Below, piece after piece: positions 34,425 to 42,817 of a stretch of 46,140 nt of DNA. Position 1 is the first letter of the stretch, and the number at the start of each line of letters is the position of its first letter. Position numbers and translations under genes: made by a program. The notes beneath the pieces were generated by a model. The model made no database searches. It worked only from the letters and a program-made list of their open reading frames with translations, and had not been told where the DNA came from. Where the stretch lies: NCBI GenBank assembly GCA_021734045.1, contig JAIPJR010000007.1, positions 1 through 46,140 on the forward strand. Direction: 5' to 3'. This DNA is from Fidelibacterota bacterium (GTDB taxonomy: Bacteria > Fidelibacterota > UBA8477).

Positions 34425-36779
34425 ATGACAGATCAGACGCAATATTTACCCGGCGGACAATTGACGCCTGATGAAGAGACCATTGATCTAAAAGAAATCT
34501 GGCGCATTATCCGGGTAAATCGCTGGGTGATATTCATCAGTTTTCTGGTGGTTCTGGCCGGAACCATCTACTGGACCTTTACCAGTCAACCCGTTTATGA
34601 AGCCAAGTCCACATTGCTCATTAAAAAGGGTCAGAGTAGTGCCGGCGCAATGGTGTTTGACCTGGGGGGCATGGCTGCTACCCAGCATATCAATAACGAA
34701 ATCGAAATTTTAAAGAGCTTCTCCCTCCACGAAGAGGTGGTGCGGGATTTTATTGCCTCGGGACAGGCCAATCAGATGAACCTGTTTGGCACCAAGTATG
34801 TCCAGCGTCGCTATCGATTCTGGTCCTACATCGTGGACTTTATTTTCGGAGAAGATGCACCCACCAAAAAACCGGAAGAACTTACCGATCAGGATATTAT
34901 CCGTATTGCCGGGCGATTACGGGGAATTATGAATGTCTCCTCATCCCGGGATACGGATATCATCAATGTCTCCATGACCTCCAATGATTCGTTGGAAGCG
35001 ATGACACTGACCAATGCCATTGCCAATAAATACAAGGAATGGGATTTGAGCGGCGCCCGGGGTGAAATGGGGGTCGTACTGGCATTCCTGAAAGAGCAGG
35101 TGGACAATTACGAAAGACGCCTGAAGGCCAGTGAAGATTCGCTGAAAGTCTATCAGGAAGAGCAACAGATATTCTCCCTGGATGGTTCGGCAGACCTGTT
35201 ACTTCAGGAGTTATCGAAGTACGAGGGCATTTATTACACCAATATGGCGGAAATGCAGGTGGCCCAGGAACGGGTGGAATACCTGAAGTCCCAGTTAAAC
35301 GAAAATGAAAAACAGTTGCTGGAAGACATTACCAATACCAACAACCCCATGATTATTGCCCTGCGCCAGCGGATTGCCGATATGGAAGCCCAAAAAGTAC
35401 AGAATATGGTGGAAAAGGGTTGGGCTGAAGATAGTCCCCAGGTACGTGATTTTGACCGCCGGATTTCCGAGATGAAAGAACGCCTGCGGAATACCACGGA
35501 AAACCTGATTCTCTCGGGATGGAGTGAGGAAGACCCATTTGCGGCTTCTCAGGATTTGTTTAAGAAAATTCTTGAACAGGAGATTGAGGTCTATGCCGCC
35601 GGCTCTCGGGTCAATGAATACAAAAAATTGGTGGACCAGTACAATAGTCAGCTAAATCAGCTTCCCCTGCGGGTGCTTAATTACGCCCGGTTGGAGCGAG
35701 AGCGTCGGTTGAACGAAAACCTGTTTCTCACCATGAAGCAGAAGTTCGAAGAATCCCGGGTCACCGAAGCTGGTCAAATCGGGAAGGTGCGCATTCTGGA
35801 TCCGGCGATTATGTCGGAGAAGGTGAAGCCCAATAAAAAATTAAACCTGCTATTAGGAGCGTTTTTGGGGTTTGGTCTGGGGATTGGAATCGCCTTTATC
35901 CGTGAATACCTGGATAACACAGTGAAATCGGTGGAAGAGCTGGAGAAGATCGGCGTATCATTTTTGGGCATTATCCCGGAAATCCAAACGGATGCAGCCA
36001 ATGGAGACGATGCGTCCCAACCCACCATGGGCGGTGTCCGTTTCCGCAGCAGGCTTATTACCCATTTTGATCCCAAATCACCAATTTCAGAGGCTTACCG
36101 TTCTATCCGAACCAACTTGACATTTTCCTCCGCTGATAAGCAGCTTAAAAGCCTGATGATCACCTCGGCCGGTCCGGGTGAAGGAAAATCCACCACCATC
36201 GCCAATATAGCCATTGCATTTGCTCAATTGGGAAAACGCACGTTATTGATTGACACCGACCTGCGTCGTCCGGTTTTACACAATGTATTTCAGATTAAAC
36301 GCACACCCGGTATAACCGATTACCTCACCGGTAATGAAGCAGATTACAACAATGTGATTCAGAGTTCGGGTGTGGATAATCTCTCAATCATGGCTGCCGG
36401 CAATCTGCCGCCCAATCGGTCTGAGCTGCTGGGATCCAGGAGCATGGGTGAGTTGGTGGACAAGCTGGAACAGGAATGGGATATGGTCTTGCTGGATTCC
36501 CCACCCATTGTAGCTGTCACTGATGCCGCCATGGTTTCCACGGAGATCGATGCACTCATGCTGGTGGTTAAAGCCGGTGAAACCGACAAGGGGGCGTTAA
36601 GGCGTGCCATTGATGCACTTAAGCAGGTGCGAGCACCCATCGTTGGTGCGGTTCTAAATGGCGCAACTGCCTCCACCATGTATGGTTCTTATTACTATTA
36701 CTATCAATACTACTATTACACGCAGGATGGTGATAAGAAAAAGAGTAAACGCAGTGCGAAGAAGGCGATAGGGAAGTAG
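34425..36779 (+). CDS. Polysaccharide co-polymerase / bacterial tyrosine kinase (Wzc-type)
   Basis: A 784-aa inner-membrane protein that controls exopolysaccharide chain length and autophosphorylates on tyrosines. Residues ~20-110 are the Wzz domain with the first membrane helix (WVIFISFLVVLAGTIYW). A long periplasmic coiled coil follows (~200-460). The second helix, near 480-500 (LLLGAFLGFGLGIGIAF), follows the Pro-containing KVRILDPA segment. The cytosolic kinase has Walker A GPGEGKSTT (~587-595), Walker A' LLIDTDLRRP and Walker B MVLLDSPP. The C-terminus has a dense Tyr cluster (YGSYYYYYQYYYYT), the phosphorylation tail. It stands alone: no export porin, polymerase or glycosyltransferase genes are in the window. 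Confidence 0.93.
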   Translation: MTDQTQYLPGGQLTPDEETIDLKEIWRIIRVNRWVIFISFLVVLAGTIYWTFTSQPVYEAKSTLLIKKGQSSAGAMVFDLGGMAATQHINNEIEILKSFSLHEEVVRDFIASGQANQMNLFGTKYVQRRYRFWSYIVDFIFGEDAPTKKPEELTDQDIIRIAGRLRGIMNVSSSRDTDIINVSMTSNDSLEAMTLTNAIANKYKEWDLSGARGEMGVVLAFLKEQVDNYERRLKASEDSLKVYQEEQQIFSLDGSADLLLQELSKYEGIYYTNMAEMQVAQERVEYLKSQLNENEKQLLEDITNTNNPMIIALRQRIADMEAQKVQNMVEKGWAEDSPQVRDFDRRISEMKERLRNTTENLILSGWSEEDPFAASQDLFKKILEQEIEVYAAGSRVNEYKKLVDQYNSQLNQLPLRVLNYARLERERRLNENLFLTMKQKFEESRVTEAGQIGKVRILDPAIMSEKVKPNKKLNLLLGAFLGFGLGIGIAFIREYLDNTVKSVEELEKIGVSFLGIIPEIQTDAANGDDASQPTMGGVRFRSRLITHFDPKSPISEAYRSIRTNLTFSSADKQLKSLMITSAGPGEGKSTTIANIAIAFAQLGKRTLLIDTDLRRPVLHNVFQIKRTPGITDYLTGNEADYNNVIQSSGVDNLSIMAAGNLPPNRSELLGSRSMGELVDKLEQEWDMVLLDSPPIVAVTDAAMVSTEIDALMLVVKAGETDKGALRRAIDALKQVRAPIVGAVLNGATASTMYGSYYYYYQYYYYTQDGDKKKSKRSAKKAIGK

Positions 36780-36935
36780 CGGATTAGCGGATTGACTTCA
36801 TCCCGCTCACGCGGGATTCGTCTTACTTCGCTACGCTTCGTTTGACTTCGCTTTGCTCGTCTTACTTCGCTGGGCTTCGTTTGACTTCGCTTTGCTCGTC
36901 TTACTTCGCTACGCTTCGTTTGACGGATGCGCGAA
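36780..36935. repeat. 39-bp-period degenerate tandem repeat
   Basis: The phrase GACTTCGCTTTGCTCGTC recurs at 36844 and 36883 (39-base period), with a variant first copy at 36793 that contains CCCGC..GCGGG. It shares the core TTCGCT..CTCGTCTTAC..CGCTACGCT..CGTTTG with the 63-bp minisatellite after cysD, so both are versions of one dispersed family. No gene is seen here. Confidence 0.8.
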
Positions 36936-36951
36936 TTAGTGGATTAACGGA

Positions 36952-36993
36952 TGGTAGGGACCGATCGCCGAGCGGTCCGGATTTGTGGTCAGA
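36952..36993. repeat. Dispersed GGGACCG hairpin element, copy 1
   Basis: GGACCG (36958-36963) pairs with CGGTCC (36973-36978). The surrounding GGTAGGGACCG..TCGCC..CGGTC..TGTGGTC wording recurs at 42306-42343, so it is a dispersed REP-like element. Confidence 0.65.
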
Positions 36994-37083
36994 ACAATGG
37001 ATTGACCAGCGCCTTCGGCGAGACCGCCTACCAATGTATGGAACTCCCTGACTTTCTTCGTTTCAGCTAGAGATGAAAACCCT

Positions 37084-37464
37084 ATGATCACCATCCTCAA
37101 AGACCAACAAATTACTCCGGAAAAATTGAAACAGCTCTGTGAAGAGTGGTTCGGAACCTTTGTCAAGTTCGTGGCAGATGTGGAAACAAAAACCATTGCC
37201 GTAGGGGGTGAATTACATTCGGATGCGGAAGCGATTCTGTTGGAAAAGGGGGCTAACCAAAAAGATATCTGGGGCGCCAATTTTTATCCATTTGATCCAC
37301 CTGAACAACGCCTGGAATTCACCTCCCTTATCAACATCCGGCCAAGAGATGACAATCCCGCTATGGAAATCATGGATCCGAACATTCGACAAGAGGTCCA
37401 AGAATTAGCGGAGACTTTATTGCTACATCCGGATGAGGTTCTGATTCAGGGAGAAAAGCAGTGA
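37084..37464 (+). CDS. DUF5674-like protein
   Basis: A 126-aa soluble protein. The central block, FVKFVADVETKTIAVGGELH then SDAEAILLEKGANQKDIWGANFY, and the later FTSLINIRP and MEIMDPNIRQEV, match my memory of the DUF5674 family, which has no known function. It has no signal peptide or membrane segment, so it is cytosolic. Its stop overlaps the next gene (GTGA), which suggests a functional pair. It follows a repeat-rich gap, a setting common for mobile small-gene pairs such as toxin-antitoxin modules, but no toxin motif is visible. Confidence 0.72.
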   Translation: MITILKDQQITPEKLKQLCEEWFGTFVKFVADVETKTIAVGGELHSDAEAILLEKGANQKDIWGANFYPFDPPEQRLEFTSLINIRPRDDNPAMEIMDPNIRQEVQELAETLLLHPDEVLIQGEKQ

Positions 37465-37820
37465 CTATTTGGCATGCCGGAATGGAACAGCGGCTGGTGA
37501 CCTTTCCCCGCCATCAGCAACTTTTTATCGTGGCTAATGAATTAAATCGGGCTCACCATCAGAGATCCAATCCACTTGAATATAAAAACGCACTGGAACG
37601 GACACTTGAACTTTTGGATTACCATATCCAATCTTTGAATCGTCCAAATCAGCTTAAGGAAGTCCTGAGGCTACGGGACATCATCGCGCAGTATTATCTT
37701 AATGCTCCCCTGGGACAGGGTACACAGTCAATCCAAAAAGTACTGGTACAATTGGATCCCACTGCCTGGAAGCAGATTGGAGGATCTTTTGGAATGGGGA
37801 ATGGCAGGGAACAAGGATGA
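37461..37820 (+). CDS. Small alpha-helical protein coupled to the DUF5674 gene
   Basis: A 119-aa protein. GTG 37461 is chosen because it overlaps the upstream stop and has GGGAGA 6 bases before it; ATG 37482 (MEQRLVTF) is an alternative. It is mostly helical and rich in Arg, Leu and Glu (FIVANELNRAHHQRSNPLEYKN, ALERTLELLDYHIQSL). No family is recognised. Coupled translation suggests it binds or regulates the DUF5674 protein. Confidence 0.65.
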   Translation: MTIWHAGMEQRLVTFPRHQQLFIVANELNRAHHQRSNPLEYKNALERTLELLDYHIQSLNRPNQLKEVLRLRDIIAQYYLNAPLGQGTQSIQKVLVQLDPTAWKQIGGSFGMGNGREQG

Positions 37821-37959
37821 TGGCGGAAGGAAAATGGAGAACTTAGAAATCCCCTCTTGGGACAGGCAGCCGCCCTACCAATGAATGGAACTGCTCGCCC
37901 GTCACGCGTCACGCGTCACTCATCACTAACTTTAAACCTGGAACTTTGAACTAAAAAAA
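37821..37959. other. Low-complexity spacer before cysD
   Basis: This short gap contains CCTACCAATGAATGGAAC (like CCTACCAATGTATGGAAC at 37026), then (CGTCACG)n-type wording near 37898-37925 and a fragment of the CCTGGAACTTTGAAC motif. All three motifs recur elsewhere in the right part of the window. No Shine-Dalgarno is evident before the cysD ATG. Confidence 0.6.
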
Positions 37960-38841
37960 ATGGACACACTCACACAACTCGAAGCCAAATCTGTTTACAT
38001 CCTCCGGGAAGCTTATGCCAACTTCAAGAATCTGGGCATGCTCTGGTCAATCGGTAAAGACAGTACCGTCATGCTCTGGTTGGCACGGCAAGCATTCTTT
38101 GGTCATGTACCCTTCCCGCTGATTCATGTGGATACCGCATTTAAAATTCCTGAAATGATTGAGTACCGGGACAAACTTGCCCTGGAATGGAATCTCAACA
38201 TGGTGGTGGGCCAGAATGTGAAAGCTTTGGAGGAAAAACAAACCTATCCCGATGGTGCCGTAGACCGCATCGCCTGCTGTGGTGCCTTGAAATCAGAAGC
38301 CCTGAAAAACACCCTCAGCGGAAAATGGAAACGCTGGCGGCTCAATCACGCCACTGGAAAATACGATGTGGACAGTAATACCGAACCCTATACGGGTGTG
38401 ATTGTGGGGGTACGGGCTGATGAGGAGGGATCCCGTTCTAAAGAGCGCTATTTCAGTGCCCGTGACGAGTACAACGCCTGGGATATTGGTGACCAGCCAC
38501 CAGAATTCTGGAATCAATTTAAGACCGATTTCGCGCCCGGTAGCCATGTCCGTATTCATCCGCTGCTGGACTGGACCGAATTGAATATCTGGGAATACAT
38601 CGAGCGTGAGAATATTCCCACCGTATCGCTTTACTACGATCAGGGCAAAGGTGAGCGCTACCGCTCACTGGGATGCTACCCCTGTACATTTCCCATCCAG
38701 TCCGGGGCAACAAATGTCCGCCAGATTATCAAGGAACTGCAAACGGGCAAGCTGAAAAACATCGCCGAGCGCTCCGGACGTGCTCAGGATAAAGATGGCG
38801 GTGGTGGCCTGGAAAAACTCCGGCGTGATGGTTACATGTAA
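37960..38841 (+). CDS. cysD: Sulfate adenylyltransferase subunit 2
   Basis: The 293-aa catalytic subunit of ATP sulfurylase, which makes adenosine 5'-phosphosulfate from ATP and sulfate in the cytosol. It belongs to the PP-loop ATP-pyrophosphatase fold: P-loop SIGKDSTVM (~31-39), then the family blocks [62 protein letters not shown], and the C-terminal [15 protein letters not shown] and RSGRAQDKD. Length and motifs are normal. CysD needs the GTPase CysN. Here cysN begins ~780 bases downstream, separated by a minisatellite and a broken gene rather than being adjacent. Confidence 0.96.
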   Translation: MDTLTQLEAKSVYILREAYANFKNLGMLWSIGKDSTVMLWLARQAFFGHVPFPLIHVDTAFKIPEMIEYRDKLALEWNLNMVVGQNVKALEEKQTYPDGAVDRIACCGALKSEALKNTLSGKWKRWRLNHATGKYDVDSNTEPYTGVIVGVRADEEGSRSKERYFSARDEYNAWDIGDQPPEFWNQFKTDFAPGSHVRIHPLLDWTELNIWEYIERENIPTVSLYYDQGKGERYRSLGCYPCTFPIQSGATNVRQIIKELQTGKLKNIAERSGRAQDKDGGGGLEKLRRDGYM

Positions 38842-38858
38842 TGGATTGGCGGATTGGC

Positions 38859-39180
38859 GGATTGACTTCGCTTCGCTCGTCTTACTCCGCTACGCTCCGT
38901 TTGGCGGATTGACGGATGAGCGGATTGACTTCGCTTCGCTCGTCTTACTCCGCTACGCTCCGTTTGGCGGATTGACGGATGAACGGATTGACTTCGCTTC
39001 GCTCGTCTTACTCCGCTACGCTCCGTTTGGCGGATTGACGGATGAACGGATTGATTTCGCTTCGCTCGTCTTACTCCGCTACGCTCCGTTTGGCGGATTG
39101 ACGGATGGGCGGATTGACTTCGCTTCGCTCGTCTTACTCCGCTACGCTTCGTTTGGCGGATTGATGCATGGACGGATTGA
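38859..39180. repeat. 63-bp minisatellite, about five copies
   Basis: Units begin GGATTGACTTCGCTTCGCTC at 38859, 38922, 38985, 39048 and 39111, an exact 63-base period; the last unit is slightly diverged. Because 63 is divisible by three, one frame stays open and would read a 21-residue repeat, but it has no start outside cysD and is not credible as a gene. The unit has inverted segments (CTTCGCTACG-like) and is related to the 39-bp array at 36.8 kb and to a fragment near 45973-45990. Confidence 0.92.
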
Positions 39181-39204
39181 TAATAACTAAAAGTTTAGCT
39201 ATCC

Positions 39205-39575
39205 ATGAAGTATCATAATTTTGAAGATCTACCCATTTGGCAGGAGGCACGAAAAATTGTTCATGATTCCTACGAATTGATGCAAGAAAGCGATGCACTC
39301 TCCCAGGATTATGGATTTCAGAATCATTCAAACGGGCCGCTATTTCGATTATGAATAATATCGCGGAGGGTTTTGACGCGACCTCTTCCAAAGCTTTTAT
39401 TCGTTTTTTAATCTATTCAATCCAATCCTGCTCAGAAGTTTTATCCATGACATATATTTTGCTGGATGTGTACAAACTAGACGAAGAGCGCATTAAATCA
39501 TTTCAACAGACAATAATTACAGAGCGCAAACAGCTCAAAGGATTCGTTAAATATCTTAGAAAAAAGGATTTATGA
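39205..39575 (+). pseudogene. Four-helix-bundle protein (23S rRNA intervening-sequence family), frameshifted
   Basis: From ATG 39205 the frame reads a typical family N-terminus (FEDLPIWQEARKIVHDSYEL, then DYGFQN) and then hits a stop near 39352. The -1 frame carries on with FKRAAISIMNNIAEGF and FLIYSIQSCSEV to 39575. Restoring one base after AATCA (39326/39327) would give QNQFKRAAIS and one ~124-aa protein, the usual family length. So a single-base deletion, or a sequencing error, splits it. It lies between cysD and cysN directly after the minisatellite. Confidence 0.85.
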
Positions 39576-39618
39576 CGAACCACCCCTCACCTTTATAAAT
39601 ATTGAAGAGAAATTGATT

Positions 39619-41625
39619 ATGACGAAATCCGCAAATTCGCAATCCGCAAATTCGCAATCCGCAAATTCGCAATCCGCAAATTCGCAATCCGTTAATCCAC
39701 AATCCGCAAATTCGCAATCCGTTAATCCACAATCCGCAAATTCGCAATCCGCAAATTCGCAATCCGCAAATTCGCAATCCGCTAATCCGCAATCCGCAAA
39801 TTCGCAATCCGTTAATCCACAATCCATGAACATTGTAATTGTCGGTCATGTGGACCACGGAAAATCAACCATTATTGGTCGCCTCCTGGCGGATACCGAT
39901 TCGTTGCCGGAAGGTAAGCTCCAGGCGGTGAAGGACAACTGCGCCCGGAATGCCAAACCTTTCGAGTATGCCTTCCTTCTGGATGCCCTGCAGGACGAGC
40001 AGGATCAGGGGATTACCATTGATGCTGCCCGGGTATTTTTCAAAAGCGAAAAGCGCCATTACATCATTATTGATGCCCCGGGTCACATTGAATTCCTGAA
40101 AAACATGATTACCGGCGCTTCCCGGGCCGAATCAGCCCTGCTGGTGATTGATGCCGCCGAGGGTGTGCAGGAAAATTCCCGTCGTCACGGGTACATGCTG
40201 GCAATGCTGGGCATTCATCAGGTAGCCGTGTTGGTGAATAAAATGGATCTCGTGGATTATGATCAGAAAACTTTTGAGAAAATCCGGGACGAATACACCC
40301 AATTCCTGTCAGGAATCGGCGTAACCGCTACCACCTTTTTACCCGTAAGTGGACGCGAAGGCGATAATGTGGCTTCCACCTCCCAAAAGATGTCCTGGTT
40401 TCAATCTGACCACGGCAGGACAGTCCTGGAGGTTCTGGATGGCTTTGAAAAAGAAGCCGCACCGGTGGAAAAACCCTTCCGTCTGCCGGTTCAGGGCGTC
40501 TATAAATTCACTGCCAACGGCGACAATCGCCGGATTATCGCAGGAACGGTGGAAGCGGGCAGCCTGACGGTTGGAGATGAGGTGGTCTTTTATCCCTCCG
40601 GGAAAAAATCACGGGTAAAAACCTTTGAGCAATTTAATGGTACCTCGCCATCAGTCATTCAAGCGGGTGATGCTGCCGGTTTTACCTTGGAAGAACAGAT
40701 TTATATCACCCGAGGGGAAATTGCTGCCAAAGTAGGTGAAGTGGAGCCGGTTGTCAGTGGGAAGCTCAATGTGAGCCTGTTTTGGTTGGCGCACAAGCCA
40801 TTGGCGGTTGGTCGGGAATTTTCATTCAAAATCGGCACCATAAAAGTTCCGGCTCGGGTGGAAAAAATACTTCGAACCATCGATGCTTCCAGTCTGGATG
40901 CGCGCCAGACCAAACAACAGATTGAACGACACGATGTGGCGGAATGTGAAATTCACCTGAAAAAAGCCATCGCCTTTGATCCCACCACCGTTATGGCCGG
41001 AACGAGTCGGTTTGTGCTGGTGGATGACTACGAAATCCGGGGTGGTGGCATTATCCGTGAAGCAGTGGTGGATGAACAGGAGAATGTGCGTAAACAGGTC
41101 ATGCGCCGCAACCAGGCTTGGGTGTATAGTGAAATTCACCCCGATGAGCGCGCGGAACGTTATAATCAGAAAGCCGCGCTGGTGCTGATTACCGGCACTG
41201 AAGCAACGGGGAAAAAGACCCTGGCCCGGGCATTGGAAAAACGTCTCTTCAAAGAGGGTAAGTTTGTCTATTTCATGGGCATCGGAAACCTGCTTTACGG
41301 CGTGGATGCGGATATTAAGGAACATGGGAAAGACCGCACCGAGCTGCGTCGGGAGCACCTGCGACGGATGGCAGAAGTTTCTCACCTGCTGCTGGATGCC
41401 GGTGCAATTCTCATTATCACAGCCCGGAATCTCACTGGTGATGATCTGGCATTAATCCGCACCGGATTGAATGGCATTCCCACCCGCGTCGTCTGGCTGG
41501 GTGACGCTACACCTGATAAAGATTTAGAGCCGCACCTGAGTCTCGCTGCGTTCCCTGATGCCGATTCGGTCGTACCCGAAATTAAGCGGATGCTCCAGGA
41601 GGCGGGGGTGATTTTTAGAGTTTGA
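39619..41625 (+). CDS. cysN: Sulfate adenylyltransferase subunit 1 with degenerate APS-kinase-like domain
   Basis: A 668-aa GTPase subunit that drives APS synthesis by CysD. ATG 39619 follows GAAGAG and opens a 69-residue leader of 13 pentapeptides; ATG 39826 ([14 protein letters not shown]) is the conserved family start but has no ribosome site. GTPase motifs are intact: [24 protein letters not shown]. Elongation-factor-like beta barrels follow (~300-490). The C-terminal ~170 residues resemble APS kinase: the P-loop is GTEATGKKT, and [19 protein letters not shown] is family-like. However, the usual DGDN(V/I)R motif is replaced by MGIGNLLYG, so kinase activity is doubtful. The likely product is APS, possibly PAPS, for sulfur assimilation or sulfation. 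Confidence 0.93.
   Translation: MTKSANSQSANSQSANSQSANSQSVNPQSANSQSVNPQSANSQSANSQSANSQSANPQSANSQSVNPQSMNIVIVGHVDHGKSTIIGRLLADTDSLPEGKLQAVKDNCARNAKPFEYAFLLDALQDEQDQGITIDAARVFFKSEKRHYIIIDAPGHIEFLKNMITGASRAESALLVIDAAEGVQENSRRHGYMLAMLGIHQVAVLVNKMDLVDYDQKTFEKIRDEYTQFLSGIGVTATTFLPVSGREGDNVASTSQKMSWFQSDHGRTVLEVLDGFEKEAAPVEKPFRLPVQGVYKFTANGDNRRIIAGTVEAGSLTVGDEVVFYPSGKKSRVKTFEQFNGTSPSVIQAGDAAGFTLEEQIYITRGEIAAKVGEVEPVVSGKLNVSLFWLAHKPLAVGREFSFKIGTIKVPARVEKILRTIDASSLDARQTKQQIERHDVAECEIHLKKAIAFDPTTVMAGTSRFVLVDDYEIRGGGIIREAVVDEQENVRKQVMRRNQAWVYSEIHPDERAERYNQKAALVLITGTEATGKKTLARALEKRLFKEGKFVYFMGIGNLLYGVDADIKEHGKDRTELRREHLRRMAEVSHLLLDAGAILIITARNLTGDDLALIRTGLNGIPTRVVWLGDATPDKDLEPHLSLAAFPDADSVVPEIKRMLQEAGVIFRV
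39628..39822. repeat. 15-bp tandem repeat coding a pentapeptide leader on CysN
   Basis: Thirteen 15-base units (TCCGCAAATTCGCAA and variants with TCCGTTAATCCACAA) run in frame and encode SANSQ or SVNPQ units. The reverse complement reads like the GCGGATTAGCGGATTG phrases of the intergenic arrays at 36.78 and 38.84 kb, so the coding array seems to derive from the same spacer family. Confidence 0.92.
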
Positions 41626-41688
41626 GGTTCAAGGTTCAAGGTTTGATGGTTAAAAATCAAAGTATAGGGTATTCGATTTGGGCGAATC

Positions 41689-42075
41689 ATGAAGGTCGAG
41701 CGATTTGAGGATTTAACGATTTGGAAGGAGGCTCGTCAACTCAGCCTTCTTGTTTATAGAGTGACAGAGATCGATCCGTTTTCGAAAGACTTTGCGCTAG
41801 AGGGTCAAATTCGCAGATCATCCGGTTCTCTTATTGACAATATCGCAGAAGGGTTTGAACGAGGTGGAAATAAGGAGTTGCGTCAATTCTTAAGCATCGC
41901 TAAAGGCTCATGCGGTGAAGTGCGTTCGCAATGTTTTCGTGCCAGAGATTTAAATTATCTGGATGAGGAAACATTCACTAAAATTACCACTTTCTCAATT
42001 ACGTTAAGTAAGCAGATTGCCAGCTTTATTTCATATCTATCCAAAAGCCCTTATAAAGGCATTAAATACAAGTGA
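41689..42075 (+). CDS. Four-helix-bundle protein, 23S rRNA intervening-sequence / bAvd-like family
   Basis: A 128-aa intact member. It shows the family pattern FEDLTIWKEARQLSLLVYRVT, DFALEGQIRRSSGSLIDNIA, EGFERGGNKELRQFLSIAKG and a C-terminal SFISYLSKSPYK. These proteins form pentameric barrels of four-helix bundles. Some occur in 23S rRNA intervening sequences, and relatives (Avd) act with diversity-generating retroelements, but most are of unknown role. No reverse transcriptase or variable repeat is seen here. It follows a GTTCAAGGTTCAAGGTTTGA low-complexity spacer, like the other family members in this window. Confidence 0.87.
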   Translation: MKVERFEDLTIWKEARQLSLLVYRVTEIDPFSKDFALEGQIRRSSGSLIDNIAEGFERGGNKELRQFLSIAKGSCGEVRSQCFRARDLNYLDEETFTKITTFSITLSKQIASFISYLSKSPYKGIKYK

Positions 42076-42817
42076 TAACAAATGCTGTCTGCCCCCATCT
42101 GTATTTAACCACTCTAGATTTTGCATCCCGAAACCTGAAACTTTGAACCTGAAACCTGAAACTTTGGACCTGAAACCTGAAACCTGAAACCTGAAACCAG
42201 CAAGTCAGAAGGCAATTCCTTGGAATGTCATCCCAACCGTCTTGTCACCCCATAGCCCTGTGGCGGTGGGTTTCTGCCCTCAATGATTCCGGCACCACTC
42301 TACCTGGTAGGGACCGCTCGCCCAACGGTCTGTGTTCGTGGTCATTCAATGAATATTTCGGCGTCCTCATCGACAAGGCCAGTAAAATTATTCCTCTGAA
42401 AGAGTATTACACAAAGATAGGTTGACAGATATGAGCTCCCCTCCTTGGAGGGGTGGTACGGCTTCAGCCGGATCGGGGTGGGTAGGATTCAGACTTTGAC
42501 CCCACCCTGCACAACTTCCCCGCCATCATTCAGCAGTACTGTAATCTAAATATCCCTCTGCATTCATTCGACCCATTCGATTTATTCGATGTTATTTTTG
42601 GTTTTTGTTTTCCTTGTTTTTCTGGCCGTTTAAATCTGAGAAATCCGTGTAATCTGTGGTTACCAACTCCCCTGTGCGACATTTATCACACCCACAGGAA
42701 CCTATCAAAAAAATCATTTGCACCCGAACGCTTTATGAGCAAAATTATTACCCGTAAAAGGATATAAATTTTAGCCCAAGGACTTTGAAGCAGTAAATCA
42801 ACTCAACAACTGTAACC
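42076..42817. other. Repeat-filled intergenic region
   Basis: This 742-base gap has no convincing gene. It holds a CCTGAAA/CTTTGAACCTGAAAC array (42131-42198), a second GGGACCG hairpin (GACCG 42312-42316 with CGGTC 42326-42330), a palindromic element (42438-42507), and an AAATCCGTGTAATCTGTGGTT phrase near 42640. A 66-codon ORF at 42225-42425 runs through the hairpin element and looks spurious. Confidence 0.75.
42438..42507. repeat. Compound palindromic element
   Basis: Three stems lie in a row: CCCCTCC-TT-GGAGGGG (42438-42453, perfect), CGGCT-TC-AGCCG (42459-42470, perfect) and GGGTGGG (42476-42482) pairing with CCCACCC (42501-42507). This is REP/BIME-like architecture and probably a dispersed extragenic element. 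Confidence 0.7.

Noticed and set aside
36793-39180. Possible CRISPR array from regularly spaced repeats
   Set aside because: The repeats are contiguous tandem units with no unique spacers, and no cas genes are present.
38780-39190. Open frame of 136 codons with a 21-residue repeat across the minisatellite
   Set aside because: It starts inside cysD in another frame, has no ribosome site, and stays open only because the 63-base period is divisible by three.
39556-39858. Minus-strand frames reading [10 protein letters not shown]-type repeats
   Set aside because: They are the antisense of the SANSQ-coding array in cysN and have no upstream start signals.
39205-42075. Diversity-generating retroelement suggested by bAvd-like four-helix proteins
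   Set aside because: No reverse transcriptase, template repeat or variable C-type lectin gene is visible in the window.
42225-42425. 66-codon ORF
   Set aside because: It crosses a dispersed hairpin element, lacks a ribosome site and matches no family pattern.
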